A stretch of DNA of 64,000 bases from Cyrtodaria siliqua (Eukaryota; Mollusca; Bivalvia; Adapedonta; Hiatellidae): assembly GCA_037043455.1 (NCBI GenBank), contig JAWPHD010010201.1:32142-96141 (forward strand), given 5' to 3'. Of this stretch, positions 32,801 through 47,800 are shown piece after piece. Under the pieces are notes generated by a model. That model worked only from the letters and a program-made list of their open reading frames with translations, was not told the origin of the DNA and did not search any database. Each line of letters opens with the position of its first letter. Positions within the stretch are counted from its first letter, which is position 1. Made by a program: the position numbers and the translations under genes.

Positions 32801-35800
32801 GAAGTTTAAGAATGGTCCGGATAAAAGACCAAGACCTCGTGGAGAGTTTTCTGAAAGCACAAGGGGTGACGTAAGTATTTATATTAGAATTGTTAAAAAT
32901 TAACAAAGTGTTTTAACCTTCAAAATAAAAAAGAAGTGGTTATTAAAGGCACTAACAATTTAATTTCGGAGGAAGTCCCTTCGAATTTACTTGAAAATGT
33001 ATCTAAAAAAGTACTTAACAGGATGACGCGAGTTATAAAAAACATCAACATCATCAACATTGCTAAGTTACTTCAATATTATGATTGGGGTAGAAAATCT
33101 ATACCTGAATAACCAGTTACAAAATTCACAGGTCACACTTTTTAAAATCGGTTTTCATCAAATGCTTTGCCAAGGTAGTGTACAGTGTTCAAACTGGAGG
33201 GCGACATGAGCAACAAAATCGCTTTTTCCTCTGTGACCGCTTTTTTATAGATTGACCACTTCGCTTTTTTCCCGCCCTCAAGCGAAGTGTAACCAGTCCT
33301 TTAATTGACCTGTTGTTTATGTCTCAGGACAGGCGTAGACATCCTTGGGAAGGGATTACACTAATTACTTTGATCGATCACAGCAGAAACCCCGCGGGGA
33401 GTATACTTTCCTACAACTATGATATCCCCCGAGGCAATTTTCGCACCTCGCCATTTTAGACTGTACAGGGAATACACACGCCTTATCCAATGAGATTGCG
33501 TATAGCTAAACAATTGACCAGTCGTAGGTTCCGTTACAGTCAGACAAGTGCGTGTTGAAAACGTGATCGAAACAACACCGAATAATGATTAGAGTTGTGT
33601 TTTCTTAATTGTTTGATAAAACGGACCTTTGGGCATTCCAAACAAATTAATGCATGAAAAAGAGTTAATAATAGATGACATTTCTACTGAATTTTCGGCA
33701 ATATTTTACTTCCGGAAAAGTGCGGTGTCATAGTAGTTTGGATAGTTACATAAGTTTGGATGGAGGAAAAACTTTTTTTTATTAAATATTGTTTTGAGCT
33801 AATGCAAATTGGGAAACAAAACACATAAATTGGTCTTTTAGGTCTTAATGAAGAATAAGCCTTTTAGGAAGAAGTTTGAGAATCGTATTTACACCCTTCA
33901 TAGAACTCCATACAAATTGATAGAAAGATGAATAAATAAAGATACATGCAATATATTTATATTAATTCTCTCAATCCTTTCTTCTATAGTTACAGTATAT
34001 ATAAGTAAAGAGTGCCTGTGAGTGTGAATACAATTAATAAACACATTTAATTTGAAACAGCTAGCATGCTCCCTAAATTCCAGGCCTAGTTTGAACCCTG
34101 AGTGTAGAAGGAAAAAAAGCTTAAGTTTAAGAAAGGTTGATTTGTGAATAGTTGTAGTGCATCCTTTGTACAGGGTGCTGCACCCGACTTACCTCGTTTC
34201 CCTTGAATCAACATCACATCTTTTTGGTCTGAACAGATCTAGATAATCAATTACCTATCTATCATTCCGAGTGCATTAAGGGGGCAGTCCTCAGTTTCGC
34301 ATGATTGTCCATGGTGTAAATCAGAAAGAAAACCACTCAGCATCTTTTAGGTCCACGGATGGTATAAATAATTATTATTAAGTGCATGTTTGCTGTATTT
34401 TTCGGTTTTGAGTACTTATAAGTTTGTTTTGATATGATGGAATATATGCCTTCTTTGGATTTTTTGGAGGCTATAAATAGAAAAATGTGAAACTATCAAA
34501 AACTTCCAAAAATTAGCAAAATTGGTTGATTTTACCTCGCAGGCTCATCAATTTGGAATAACTTCTTAAAAGCCGGAGAAAATTTAGCATTTCTGATTTA
34601 TGCATGATGAGTGCAGAAAAGAGCCTAATATGCTGATGAACAGTTTTTTATTGTTATTTATTGGCATTTGAAATATTGGTAAAAATTGCATTTTAAGCTT
34701 GTTTTGAGAGGCGGGGTGAGGAGGGTGGTAGGGTTAATCTTAAAGAAATGAGGCAAACATTGTAAAGAAAATGTTTGTTGGTACTTTTATTTGATATGAA
34801 AACATGGGTAATTTAATTGTATGATTCAATGATAGTATGATTTTGCTCGTGGATTCAGGCTAATGGCTTGTCATGGGTTTGATTGTTGGGAATTGGACAT
34901 TAAACTGTGGAGTGCTCCCTAAATTAATATAGGTTTGCTAAATCAAGACTTATTGACACCTGCCTGATAAAAACTAATATAAATGTTATTTAACTAATTT
35001 AAATGTTATTTATAGAACACTTTGATTAAAGGGAACTTACTCTGAATTATTTTCTAATATTTGTCAACAAGGGTAGTTGGACTTGGCTAAGGAAGACATT
35101 GCACAATACAAACAACATTGATAGAAATAATTTTCAAATTGTAAATTTATATACCGGTAAAGCTGTTTGCTTGAAAAACTTGCATCTTTTTGAGATTTTG
35201 ATTGCTTTTTAACAAAGTAATATGACTGTTCCTACTGATAAGATTGGATATACAGATAAATGTTAAAGAGGAAAGGGGAGAATACTGTAAAGGACTTTGG
35301 AAGAGACATGCTAGATCGTCCATTTCTCCGTGTTTTAGAATGGGTGAGCTGTGTTTTACTTCTAAAGAGATAATGAATTAAATTATTAAAATTGTGTGCT
35401 TGTAATACATGTATGTTGCTAAACGCTAAGAACAGAATGCTTTGCTGTGTTTCAGTGCTTTTCAATTAGATGATTTGGGAAACAATTGTTGTAGAGCTTT
35501 GCATGTTGCCATAGTGACATTTGATGTTCATAAACAATTGTTTATTATTGTGATGAAAAGACTTCTGTGTGTGGGTTCAGGTGGCAGCAGTGTATTAGGC
35601 AGAAATTGAAGACTGGGTGTGCATTTATGCAAACAGGATGTGCAAAATAATTTACTAACTCAAATTGGTAGTGAGAAAGGGTTGATTCTTTTCTGATGGC
35701 GGGAGGTATACAGTACTGTTTCTACCCGGGAATAATTGTTTTGCCTCCATCACTAAAATATAAGCGACCTACATACATAAAAGGGCAGGATTTTATTATC

Positions 35801-38800
35801 CGAATTACTCGTCCTACGTAATATTTTGAATGATCAAATTGATAAATTGTTAAAAATTCATCTGAATTTATACTGGTCCTGCATCAATGGGCACTCATCA
35901 TGACGAGCATGCAAATAGAATTTTCATGCCCTGCCATAGCCTACAAGATGCAGAAAAATGACGTAACATTCAAAACATTTAACATTGTGATCCATCTTGT
36001 GTAATTTCAGCTAGAAGATGATGTGGGAGCAGAGTATGGCTCTGCTATTCAGGCTGGATCTAAGAAAGGCAACCTGAATTACCTGCTCAACTTCACTTAC
36101 AAGGATGAACATGAGCCTGGTCAGGGTAACCGGACAGGGGCCGGATCAGGGGGTGCCTACAGCAGGGGCAGACAAGTGCGGTACAGGAACAGCTACTCTT
36201 GCCACAGTAAAGTGTGCTATAACAAGGAGATGTTCCTGCAGGCCAAGTGAGTATAGAATAAGATCCTTTGGTGGTGACCGGTAGAAATAAACTTTCTTAT
36301 GCATAAAATTTGAACTAGTCGTAATTGGAAATCTACTGGCCATTACTATGAAATCATTACCGGAACGTTATTTCCCCAGTCTAGAGCTAATTTTTTTTGC
36401 AAAATTTATGTTAGCTAGACAGTATCACTGATTACCATTATTTTGTAGGTAAAATTGTGGCGCATGAGATCAATAAAATGCGACACTTTCTTGTCGACGC
36501 CAAAAATAGAAGCTCATTAGAATACAATATGACCTTGATGATGGTATTGCCAATAACGTGTGTGGGTGCCGATGTTGTCAGATAACTTATAAAACAGTTG
36601 TTTCACCCGTTAGTTATTATTAAACGGTCATGTTTTGAATGTTCAATTGCATATTGACTCCTTGTTAGACTTTGAAGATTGCATCATTGTCCTGTCTTTC
36701 AGCTGTCAGTTTGTAGTAAAGGAGGGGGGAAATTACTCTGTACACATGATGGACCCAGACATCCTTGTCAACTGGGATGCTGTGGAACAAGTGGTATGTT
36801 ATTTGCTGTCTGTTTTATCTCAAATTTACGGGTGCACATGGCCAGTGAGAATACACCTTCAACAAGTCCTGACAGAATTTATAAAAAAATCTATTTGTTA
36901 CTTCTTGCTTGTTAGTATTAAAAAGAACTCTGCTTTTGATAGCCAGAATAATCTTTTTTCCCAGAGAATGTATTTTGCTACGCTTAAGAGCTGTCTAATA
37001 GAATACCATATAATAAGAACTGTTAATTAGAACTATCTATATATCTTGTCCTTTCTTAATAGCACTTAGGGAGATGATTTATACTTCATTTGCTGACAGG
37101 CTACATTTTTTAGCAGTCTGTCTCCAATACAGTACACTTATGAAAAGGAAGAACTATATATTGTCAGCCTACTTTTAAAACTTATACTGTAACTCAGAAA
37201 CCAAGGAAAAGCCCTGATGGGTGCGAATGAGCACAGGGTTTGTTTGATTTCTCTCTGTTCTCTCACGTTTTTCATTGTTAATCCTAAACTTGACTTCCAG
37301 AGAGTGATTGGTCAGGAAGAACCTTCGTGCCCGATATGTTTGCAGTACCCTACGGCAGCCAAGATGACACGGTGTGGCCACATCTACTGCTGGGCTTGTA
37401 TACTCCACTACCTGGCTCTGGACGAACACACATGGAGGAAGTGTCCCATATGTTACGAGTCGGTACACAGCAATGACTTGAAGAGGTAGGTGTGATCATA
37501 CATGTAAAAATACAGAGGTTGTCTGACTTCAGTAGTAGCTCTTCCTATGTCAATGTTAATATTTCAGCCAACAAAACTATTTTCTGGTTCTGAAATCAAC
37601 ATTGTAGCCAACCAGATGGAATACTAGTGCAATGTGTTAATGATGCATTTGGTGTGTTTAAGATATTTCTATGGACTGATAGCTTTCATATTTTTGTAAA
37701 TATATATTTTTATTGAATTCATCCAAATTGCACACCTTTTCATGAAATTGTATTGTTCACAAACTGAAGCCTGCATATTATATATATATGTATGTATAAA
37801 GGGACAAAGATGTTGTGTAGTATGTCAGTACAGTGCCCTCCATAAGTCTCTTTACAACTGTTATAATCCCTATTGCATTACATGATAGATCATTTAATTT
37901 TAAGCTTGAAGATAAAATGCAAATATTGTTTATTCCAACATGAATCTTATGTTTTTGATGGATATTCATTTAATTCATTTTAATGTGCAATTTATTTTTC
38001 GTTTTCGAACTGTTAACTGACCTACCCAGATGGAATAATGAAAAGTTTATTTTTCTATTGAAATTTTGCATTGATTTAAATGGAAATAAAATGTAATGGT
38101 CATTCTCTCGTACATTCCTCTAAATGTTGGCATATAATTGTTTTGATGACATACATCAAAACAGTTATATGTATTACAACATGTAACGTGTATTCTAAAA
38201 GTAAAACAAATTTAGGAATTAATTGTAAGATTTTTCAGTAAATTTTAAGGTATACATTAAATGGGGTTTACATGTAATGCAATGAGATTATAACAATATG
38301 TAAAGAGAATTATGGAGGGCACTAGTTCTAAGGTTTATAACCCGAAATATTATTTATTTTTTCGACAAATTTCAGTCACTGGAAATCTGTATACCGTAGC
38401 TGTTTTAATAATTTTATTCCTATAAAAAAATTAACTGGTTAGGACTGGCTACTCGTAACAAATCCCCAAAGGATAGTATGCCTAACTTGCCTGTTTCAGT
38501 GTTGTGAGTAGAAAAGTGAAAAACTACAAGGCTGGTGACCTTATCACTATGACATTGATGAAGAAAGAGAAGGGAAGTATCTACGCTGTACCAGCTAATC
38601 TATGGCAGAAACAAAAGGGAAAATGTCACAATATACAAGGTGAAAAACTGCGCAATTTTCAGTAAACCTTTTGAAACTTGATCTCCAAGAGAACACATTT
38701 TGTTAAAACAAAACATTAAATTGAGTTTAGTTAAAAAAGTTTAAACCATTTATTTAATGAAACTAGCCTTATAATAACTGATCTGCAAATTTAAGTTTAC

Positions 38801-41800
38801 AAATCTGTTTGTAAATCAGTGAGACAGTCAGTGGAAATTATACAAACATTTTGGATTGTAATGAGTCATTTAAAAAAAAATCATTGATTTATTATTATAT
38901 ACAAATTCTCTCGATGACTGGCACAAATATCATTGTTGTGGTCTTGATGTTGGTGAAAATGGAATACCTAAGGAAACCCGACATTTCAGAATGGCCCATT
39001 GTCACACTAAACAAAGAAATCAAACCCGGTAGCATTGGGTTGATGAATAGCGACAGCACAACCAACTATATTGTGCCAAAATCAAAATACCACCTGTGAC
39101 ACAGTTCGCCGATTCCCTTGTATACTTTCCCTCTCTCTGGTAGCGTAAGATGAAGTGTTGATGAGATACAACAACATTCATGAACTGACTCATAAGTTTT
39201 GTTTAATTATGTACCAACTCATGATGAATTATTCTTTAATCATGAGCAGACTTGTTTTATCATCTTCAAGAATAAATAGACTTATCTGTTATACTAAGAT
39301 GGTATTATAACATCATATGCTGTTGACAATTTTAGAATCTGATGAGATAACGCGCCACCTGAAGTTATTGACAGCCAAACCAGGACAGGTGCTGGATGTT
39401 CTGCAGCAGGAGAAAAATGAGTTGAGGATACAACTGAGAGAGTCTGAGGTAGGTTGACATGAGGTTGGAACAAAGCCAGTCAGCTTTTTCCTTTTCTATG
39501 TACGAGTATGGAAAACTTAATATTTACGATCTGCACTAACCCATTAAAATGTATTAACATACTAAATGCACTGTTATTAGCTCGAGATCAGCAGAGCTTA
39601 TGCCGTGGTGCGTCGTCTGTCTGTCCGTCTGTCTGTCCGTAAACTTTTATTTGTAGCGACTACTCCTCTGAAACTACTAGATGGTTATTCATGAAACTTT
39701 ACAGAAATGATACCCATGAAGTCTAGTTGATCCTAGCAAAAATTCATGTTGATGTGAAATCCAAGATGCCCGCCAAAGCTAAAAATAGATTTTTAAAATA
39801 CAAGTTTGTAGCGACTACTTCTTGAAAACTCTAAGTGATATTGATATGGGACTTTTGCTAAAATGATCAGCATGACATGATGTTGGTCCTTGTCGAAAAT
39901 CGTTTTGATTCGGCGTTAAACATGGCTGCCAGCGGCCATCTTTGTTTACATAGAGTTATATAATGAAAACTTGTAGCGACTACTTCTCTGAAACTACTTG
40001 ACGAATTTTCATGAAACTTCACAAGAATGTTGCTCTTGATGTCTAATTGATCCTAGCAAAATTTCAGGTCGGCCGGAAATTCAAGATGGCCGCCCGGCTA
40101 AAAATAAATTTTCAAATTACAAGTTTGTAGCGACTACTTCTTGAAAACTATAAGTGATATTGATATGGGACTTTTTCTAAAATGATCAGCATGACATGAT
40201 GTTGGTCCTTGTCAAAATTCGTTTTGATTCAGTGTTAAACATGGCTGTCAGCGGCCATCTTTGTTTACATAGAGTTATATAATGAAAACTTGTAGCGACT
40301 ACTCCTCTGAAACTACTTGACGGATTTTAATGAAACTTCACAGGAATGTTGCTCTTGATGTCTAATTGATCCTAGCAAAATTTCAGGTCGGCCGGAAATT
40401 CAAGATGGTCACCACGGCTAAAAATAATTTTTCAAAAAACAAGTTTTATGACTAATTCCTGAAATCAAAATCAATCAGTAGAGCTTCAAGGTCATTGACC
40501 TCTTGTATTAATATTGCGTCAGCGTTGCTTTTTATAGAGAAAAGGAAAATGTGGAGTCCATCATGGCACTAAATGCTATACTTCATAATTTGAGAGGAAA
40601 AATACACATCTATTTTGAAAATTAACCTTGTTTCTATTTCAGATCATTCAGTTTACAGTGTGCTAATTTTACATTTTATTTTTTCCAGCCATCTGAAGAG
40701 CCATTCATAAAGGGAGCCCAAACACAGATGGAGGTAAATTTATCATTCTACTTGTCCGAATGAATTGTGGTGGGGTGGAGTTATGTTAAGCAAAGGGCAG
40801 GTACTACAGAGGGTGACTACTCAAGTCTGTTATTTGTGAACTTGTGGAAAGCATAAATGTATCGATTAAAGGATTTATATCACACAAATAAACCAAATGA
40901 TCTCAACTAGGTTCAAGTCAAGATAATTGAGAAGTCAACTACTCTTGTCCCTTCAAAAATTAAAGTGGCCTAAATTGACCAATCTGAAATTCTAATTACA
41001 CATTTTGGTCCGTGGAACTATAGTGTTTTCACAAGTACATCATTCTTCCAGTATCTTAGTTAATATATCAGTTCACTTGCACAAACAATTTTAACACCAA
41101 AGTTGAAATCAAACGTAATTTTTTTTATATATAGATATAATCTTTATTATAGGTACATTCACACTTTGTTTCTTCGTTTTTTAGGCCAGGGAAGCCTTAT
41201 TGAGCGGCACAACCAAGGTGCAGAAAGAAGTAGAACAGATCGAAGATATCGCTAAACAAGTACAGTTCCCACCTGAGCAACAAGTAGACACCGTGCGACT
41301 CACCACTGGCGCTAAGGTATGATGCTGTAGCCTACAGTCCTTTATCGCTTTAATATTAACACAATTTGTCTGCATACCCCAGTTGTAGAACACACTACAC
41401 CACATCTGTGTATTCGTTTTATGCCCCCAAAGGGTGGCATATAGTAGTCGCACTGTCTGTCCGTTCGCGTGTACAATCGTGTCCGCTTCATAACTCTGAC
41501 AATAATGGACGGATTTTCAAATAACTTCGCACAATTGCTCACCACAACAAGACGACGTGTCGCGCATAAAAACCAGGTCCGTGGCTCCAAAGTCAAGGTC
41601 ACACTTAGAGGTCAAAGGTCAAAATCCGTTGGTCTGTACACTCGTGTCCGCTTCATAACTGACAATAATGGATGGATTTTCAAATAACTTCGCACAATTG
41701 CTCACCATAACAAGACGACGTGTCGCGCACAAAATCCAGGTCCATGGCTCCAAGGTCAAGGTCACACTTAGAGATCAAAGGTCAAAATCCGTTCGTCTGT

Positions 41801-44800
41801 GCAATCGTGTCCGCTTCGTAACTCTGACAATAATCGACGGATTTTCAAATAACTTCGCACAATTGCTCACCACAACAAGACGTCGTGTCCAAGACGTCGT
41901 GTCGCGCACAATTTTTTTTTTAAATTTTAAATTGTTTTTTTTTTTATTTTATTGATTTTTAAATATATCTGTTGGTTTCATATTTATTTTTTTGATTTTT
42001 AAATATATCTGTTGGTTTCATATTGCTCCAAGGTCAAGGTCACACAGGTCACTTCGGGGGCATTTGTCACTTACTGTGACATTTCTTTTATATCTATATA
42101 CTACACATTTCTTAGCAGAATGCCTTAAAATATATTATGACATCGATTTAAAACGGCGTCGACAATAAACACAATTTTTAACCACTAAATGACCGGTACT
42201 TCATAAAATTCAAAATTGCGATAAAATTTACCCTATAAGGATAAATATTTGTGGGTTATGCTGTTCAAAGTGCAGGAAGTATTTTACAACATTATGTATT
42301 CCCCTTCAGAAAATTAAGGTTTGCTCCCTGGCGGAGGCATGTCTGATTGGAAATTTTATCTATCATCTCATCTCTGAGATCGCTGTCCCGATTAAACCTA
42401 ATATGATGTGTTAACAGGACGTAAAACCCTATTTCATTACGTTTCATTTCAGAAAATTAAACAATACAAGTCTGCTTTCTCTGATGAGGAAGATGAGACA
42501 GCAGACGACATCAATGTTGACAATAAAGGAGTGGTGGAAACACCCCCAACTGCTGAAGAAGCAAGTGATACCCAGTCTGCTGAACCAACAGATGCCAGGT
42601 ACAGGATTGTTGTAGTCAACTTGAAGATAGACTCAATCTGCCTGTGCATGAATGTATTTATTATAATATCTTAGTAATATGGGAATTAGGGCTAATCCAT
42701 TAAAACATATTCCCAGGGCTAGAACATACCTAGAACCCCAGAAAGACAATTTAATAAACATCTATGGGTGAACCTTATTTTCTGAAATAGTTTTGTATCT
42801 ATAGGTGGGTGTTCAATTTTGACTTTCTGTAGTCCCATGTATGTTTTAATTGAACTGCCATTACGCCTGTAAAACCTGATTTTAGTAAACTAGCCATGGT
42901 AATGTGCTAAAGGGGTGGGAGTTGTACAGTACTGGTTCTACCCAGGAATATGTGGGTGGTCTCCCTCCACCACTAAACAATGGACTGTCATACACACTAA
43001 AATATAGACTGTCATACATAGATAGGTAGATCTGTATGAATGATCTATACCTACTTTTTTGCCCTTAAAGATTTACATTCAGTCCTTTAGTCAGAGACCC
43101 AAGCCATACAACTTTCAAACTTCAATACACACATCTACATGATAGCAACACCCTACCATCTGTAGGTCAATGTGAATGACCTTGAACTATTTTGTTTAAT
43201 TAGACCAAGCCCACACGGAGCTCGACTTGTCAATTCTTATAGATGATGGGACTGGTTCTAACCTAGGTTGTTAATAGTTTCTTCACATTTTACAGACCGT
43301 TTTCAAGTTCACCCATCCAAGTTGCAACGAAGCAGCAACCATCTGAGGAAGTCGCCACCGACAAAGCAGAATATGTCCAAGGAGACTTCCCGGTAGGTTC
43401 CCCAGAGGCCAGAGCCCCGCCCATAGAGATGATCCCAGACATCATGCCCCTGGAGGAGGCAGCAGAAAACTTGGAGTTGCCGTCCCAACAAGAACCTGCA
43501 GACAAGACGAGACGCAAGTCTGGCGATAACTGCTTTTACTTCTATCAAGGTATTAAACAGCACAGAATGATCAGAGCTCTATATTTAACACGACCAGAGT
43601 GATAAAACATAATATAGATCTATTTCTGCTATTTTAAAAGAAAATGAATATATACTTCAGCCAAGTTCCATTGAAATTGTTTGATTATTATGTATTAACC
43701 TTTGACATTTACTTCTCTGGAGCAGAGATAATAAATTATTACATATTGCTGTTCAGAAATGTTCCAAGTTCTCTCAATTATCGTTATCACGTTTGTTTCC
43801 CCCATAAAGAATGACATCTTCAATAAAATCTCAAAAACTGCATGCATATAATTAAATAAAATTTTGAGTTTTCTTTGATCTTCCTATTTATTCTTCCATA
43901 GGTTTAAATATAATATACGTGATGCGACCATAGAATTTGAATTCAGTGTTCATGCAATTGATTTTATGCAAAGAGAGAAAGAGAGTTAAAATTGCAATAT
44001 GTTAGTTTTAACATGCTCTGCTTACTCACATTCCAGCGCGTCAGTTATCGTTCAAGCACAGGCATTGTAATAAATATTCACTTTCTTCCCAGCTGATGAT
44101 GGGCAGCATATCTATCTTCACTCCCTGAATGCCCGCTGCCTCGTCCGAGAGTATGGAAGTCTGGAGAACTGCCCGCAGAAAATCACCGGCACCATTGTAG
44201 AGAAGGAGAACGTCTTCGTCACTGAGGTATGAAACATATTTGTTCTTTAAAACCCTACAGAATATTGAGTAATCTAAGTACCTAAAACTAGGGTTATTTT
44301 TTTCTCCGAAACCAATGATCGATTATAAATCTTTGTTTTAGACCAATTCCATCTACTTCTAAATATATGTTACATTTATGTCAAACACGGACAGACAGCA
44401 GTTTTCGCTCAGTGTCATCAAGATGGTCTTTTGTTCCAGATAAGAGTGCCTCCATAGTCGAGTTAATGACATTTCGATGTAAACTGGTTTAACATAACCA
44501 GGAAAAATGTGGTGGTCTGCCTCTACCACAAAATAAATTGACCGTCATATATGGCCTAATATGTGCTAAAAATGATGTAAAACACCATTCAAACAAACAA
44601 ACGAATGTTCCAGATACACGTAACACTGAAAGTCAATTTCACAACATACCCATTACCCATTTATATGTATATGAAACACCTGTTATATACCACATACCTG
44701 TTTGCAGGAGTTGAGGAAGAGACTGCGATACCTAAGTCATCTACCCCTCACCTGTGGGTTTGATGTTGCAGAGCTGCTACTGAAATCTCCACTTATTGAC

Positions 44801-47800
44801 AAGGGTACAATAAAATATTTTGCTGGTGAGTACTATTTTCAAGTAAATCAAAAAGGATAAACAATATGGAAATGCAGTTTGGATATCAGCTTAAACTGTG
44901 GAAGAACTGAATTTAATTGAATGTTGTTTGATGGCTCATTAATACATTATGAGTTATTTAGAGCTGCCCCAGAGAGAGATGGATGCATTGGAATCTGGGA
45001 TCGTGCCCTACTCACACTAACAACTAGATTTCTATGGTTCTTTAACGTGATAGTAGGATGGACGCTGATACATGGGACGGACCAGTTTACGTCCCTATCC
45101 CACGGATGAGGCTAAAGCATAGTGTCTTGCCCAAGAACACACTGACCAACCTTAGTGACGCTGTTGTAAACTGTGGAAGAAAAAGTATAAATAAAATCAT
45201 AAATTCTTGAGAAGTGTCGGAAGGATGGTCTGTGTTTTATTGTGCATCATTCATCAACTGATAATAGTTGTTAAAGTCATACACTGACTGGGATAGGGAA
45301 GCTAGAATTACTTCTAAAGAAAAACTGACTGCATCATTGCTTTTTTTTTTTAGATGATTTTGAAAAGCGCAGGAGACATCGACAAAGGAAGGCGAGAGAT
45401 GAAAAACGAATGGCTCGGAAGATCGAAGATGAGGAACGAAGGAAATTTGGAATAAGTAATTTATCTTTAAATTACTCGTTTGATACATGTGGTTTTGAAT
45501 TTAAAAAATTACAGTTGGTTAGTTAATGAAAAGGGCAAGTTAAATCTCCTACTTCACATATACAACTCATTAAATGGTGTCATGAAAATGTATTTATGTA
45601 GAATGCATCATAATGGTAGCAATAATGGAGTGATTTATGCAGCCAAATTAGTCAATTTCACTTGAGCATAAAGCATTCACTGTAATAATTTATTTCAGTT
45701 TATCACATTTTTACTAACAACTTAATAATAAAAAAATTATATATAAAAGGGCATTTAGCCGTTGTTTTTATATCTTTTTCATATAAATATTGTCTATATG
45801 CCATGTAGTAACAAATCGTGTAAACAATACACATCTGTTTTGTTTGCAGCTAGTGGCACCATAGTACATAGTGACTTCCATCGTCCCTCTCAGTCGTCGT
45901 CATCGTCGGGCCACTGTGATAGATCCAGCGATACCAGAAGTGACACCAGCTCGCCCTCGCTCGATACTCCCATAGGTAGTCCTACAGGTAACCTATGAAA
46001 GGCTTCTTCCACATTGTTTAACCCAAATGAAATAAAGCGGGTTTAACCAGAACTTGGTTTTATTTGGTCTGTTCCTTATTAAATTGTTGTTTTACAGCTC
46101 ATCAACACATTATTTCTAGCCGCACCAGAGAGAGGGGAAGGATACATAGGAATCCAGGAACCTGTCCTACTCTTACTATCAAATAGATTCCTATTGTTCT
46201 TTTAATTAACATGCTCGTAGGATAGACTGTTGATAAAGATGAATCTCCCATTTCTAGTCACGTGAGATGGGTTTTTTCCCCATGGAAGATAACTATTTTA
46301 TGCATACTGGACAAGGATATCCATCATTTTACTGGGGCTAGATATTTCCATCTCGACCTAGGGTCGAGATAAAATTCATGCGCGCACCAACATCCAGTAT
46401 GCAAGAAAACATGTAAACATTAGTAGCTGGCGCAACATGTCTCTGATATGCAAGAAACAGAATCTATCATGGATATTAGGTTCAGATAGGAAATTTCAAC
46501 CCTCGTTGTAAGTGTTTTAATCGAAGAGCCTCGGTTCCGATAAAACACATACCTCCGGTTTGAATTCCCTATCTTTATCGGATACCCATGAAAGATTCTT
46601 ATAGTCTCACCCTCGGGATCAGAATAGCAACAAATTTAAAATGTTCCCATCAAATGGATACTCATGATGAATTCTTTTAGTCTCGTAAAATACTTGTAAA
46701 AATATCACAACTGTTATTGTTTACAGATAGATTTTTTTGCCCTCTGGTCTGCAAAATATCACATTATTTAGCACTAATGTCGACCATGTTTGCAGCCCTC
46801 CTCTTTGGGTTAAAAACCCACATGCAGTGTGTCTAATAGGACATATTCAGCTTGAACTTTAGTTTTGCTGTTGGAATTGTTTTTACCTTGAATTGTCATA
46901 AAATAACCATACTTTATGGCAAATTTCCACAGCATAGTGATAAAAACTGTGTTTTTGGATAGTTTATTGTTTCAATGTCTGCCATTTAATGATTTTGGAT
47001 TGTGTTTCTGGTCTATTCAGGTTTGAATGTGAATGCCGCAGAGTTCCAGTCCCTCACCAGTCCTGTGGATGGGGACCAGACTTCCACAGTCTCATTTGCT
47101 CAGGTATGTTTGGATAATGCATGGCAAGTAATATAACAAAGACTGAGAAATTGTTGGACCTTCTAAAGCAGCATTGTCATATGATTGGTTCTGTTTGTTA
47201 AAGAAATAACTCACCAAATAAAAATTACACTACAAATCGTTTACCAAAACTCTATCCAAGTGTTCATATAATAATTTATATGTGCCAATTAAAAGTATAG
47301 GTTTGTTTACTGGTTATTAAATGCCTGTGATTGAATATGCGTAAAATGAATTATGAGTTGGTAACTCTTAATTCGAAGCTCCAGTTTTGGGGTTTGGATG
47401 GCTAGTTAAAGCCATATATACTTTGTCTATCGAGTTTGGATTCTCAAAATGTGTACGTAATATATATTCCTCATCGTCAGCAGATTTAAAAAAGGTGTAC
47501 ATGTGTTGTACAATTTTGCTGTGGTTGGCGGGCTACTTTAAAGGCAACTAGTATTACATTATAGGCATAGATACTGATGGATATGTTTCGAACAACTCCC
47601 CTTTATCACGCATTTCTTGAGTTAAATGCTGGTTCCAAGGAAACAAGTATGACTCGGTATGAAGTTGGGAACTGACCTCCACTGTATTACCTGGTGCCCT
47701 GCACTCCTGTAATTTGTATATATTGTCATTTCAGATGTTAAAGGCTGGTGCCCAGACTAAAGTGTGGCCCAGTATGAAGTCTAACACGGTGACCTCCCCT

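Noticed and set aside
38851..39099. 82-codon plus-strand frame in RNF10 intron 6
   Set aside because: It lacks splice support and would break the phase between exons 6 and 7; SINE-like residue follows.
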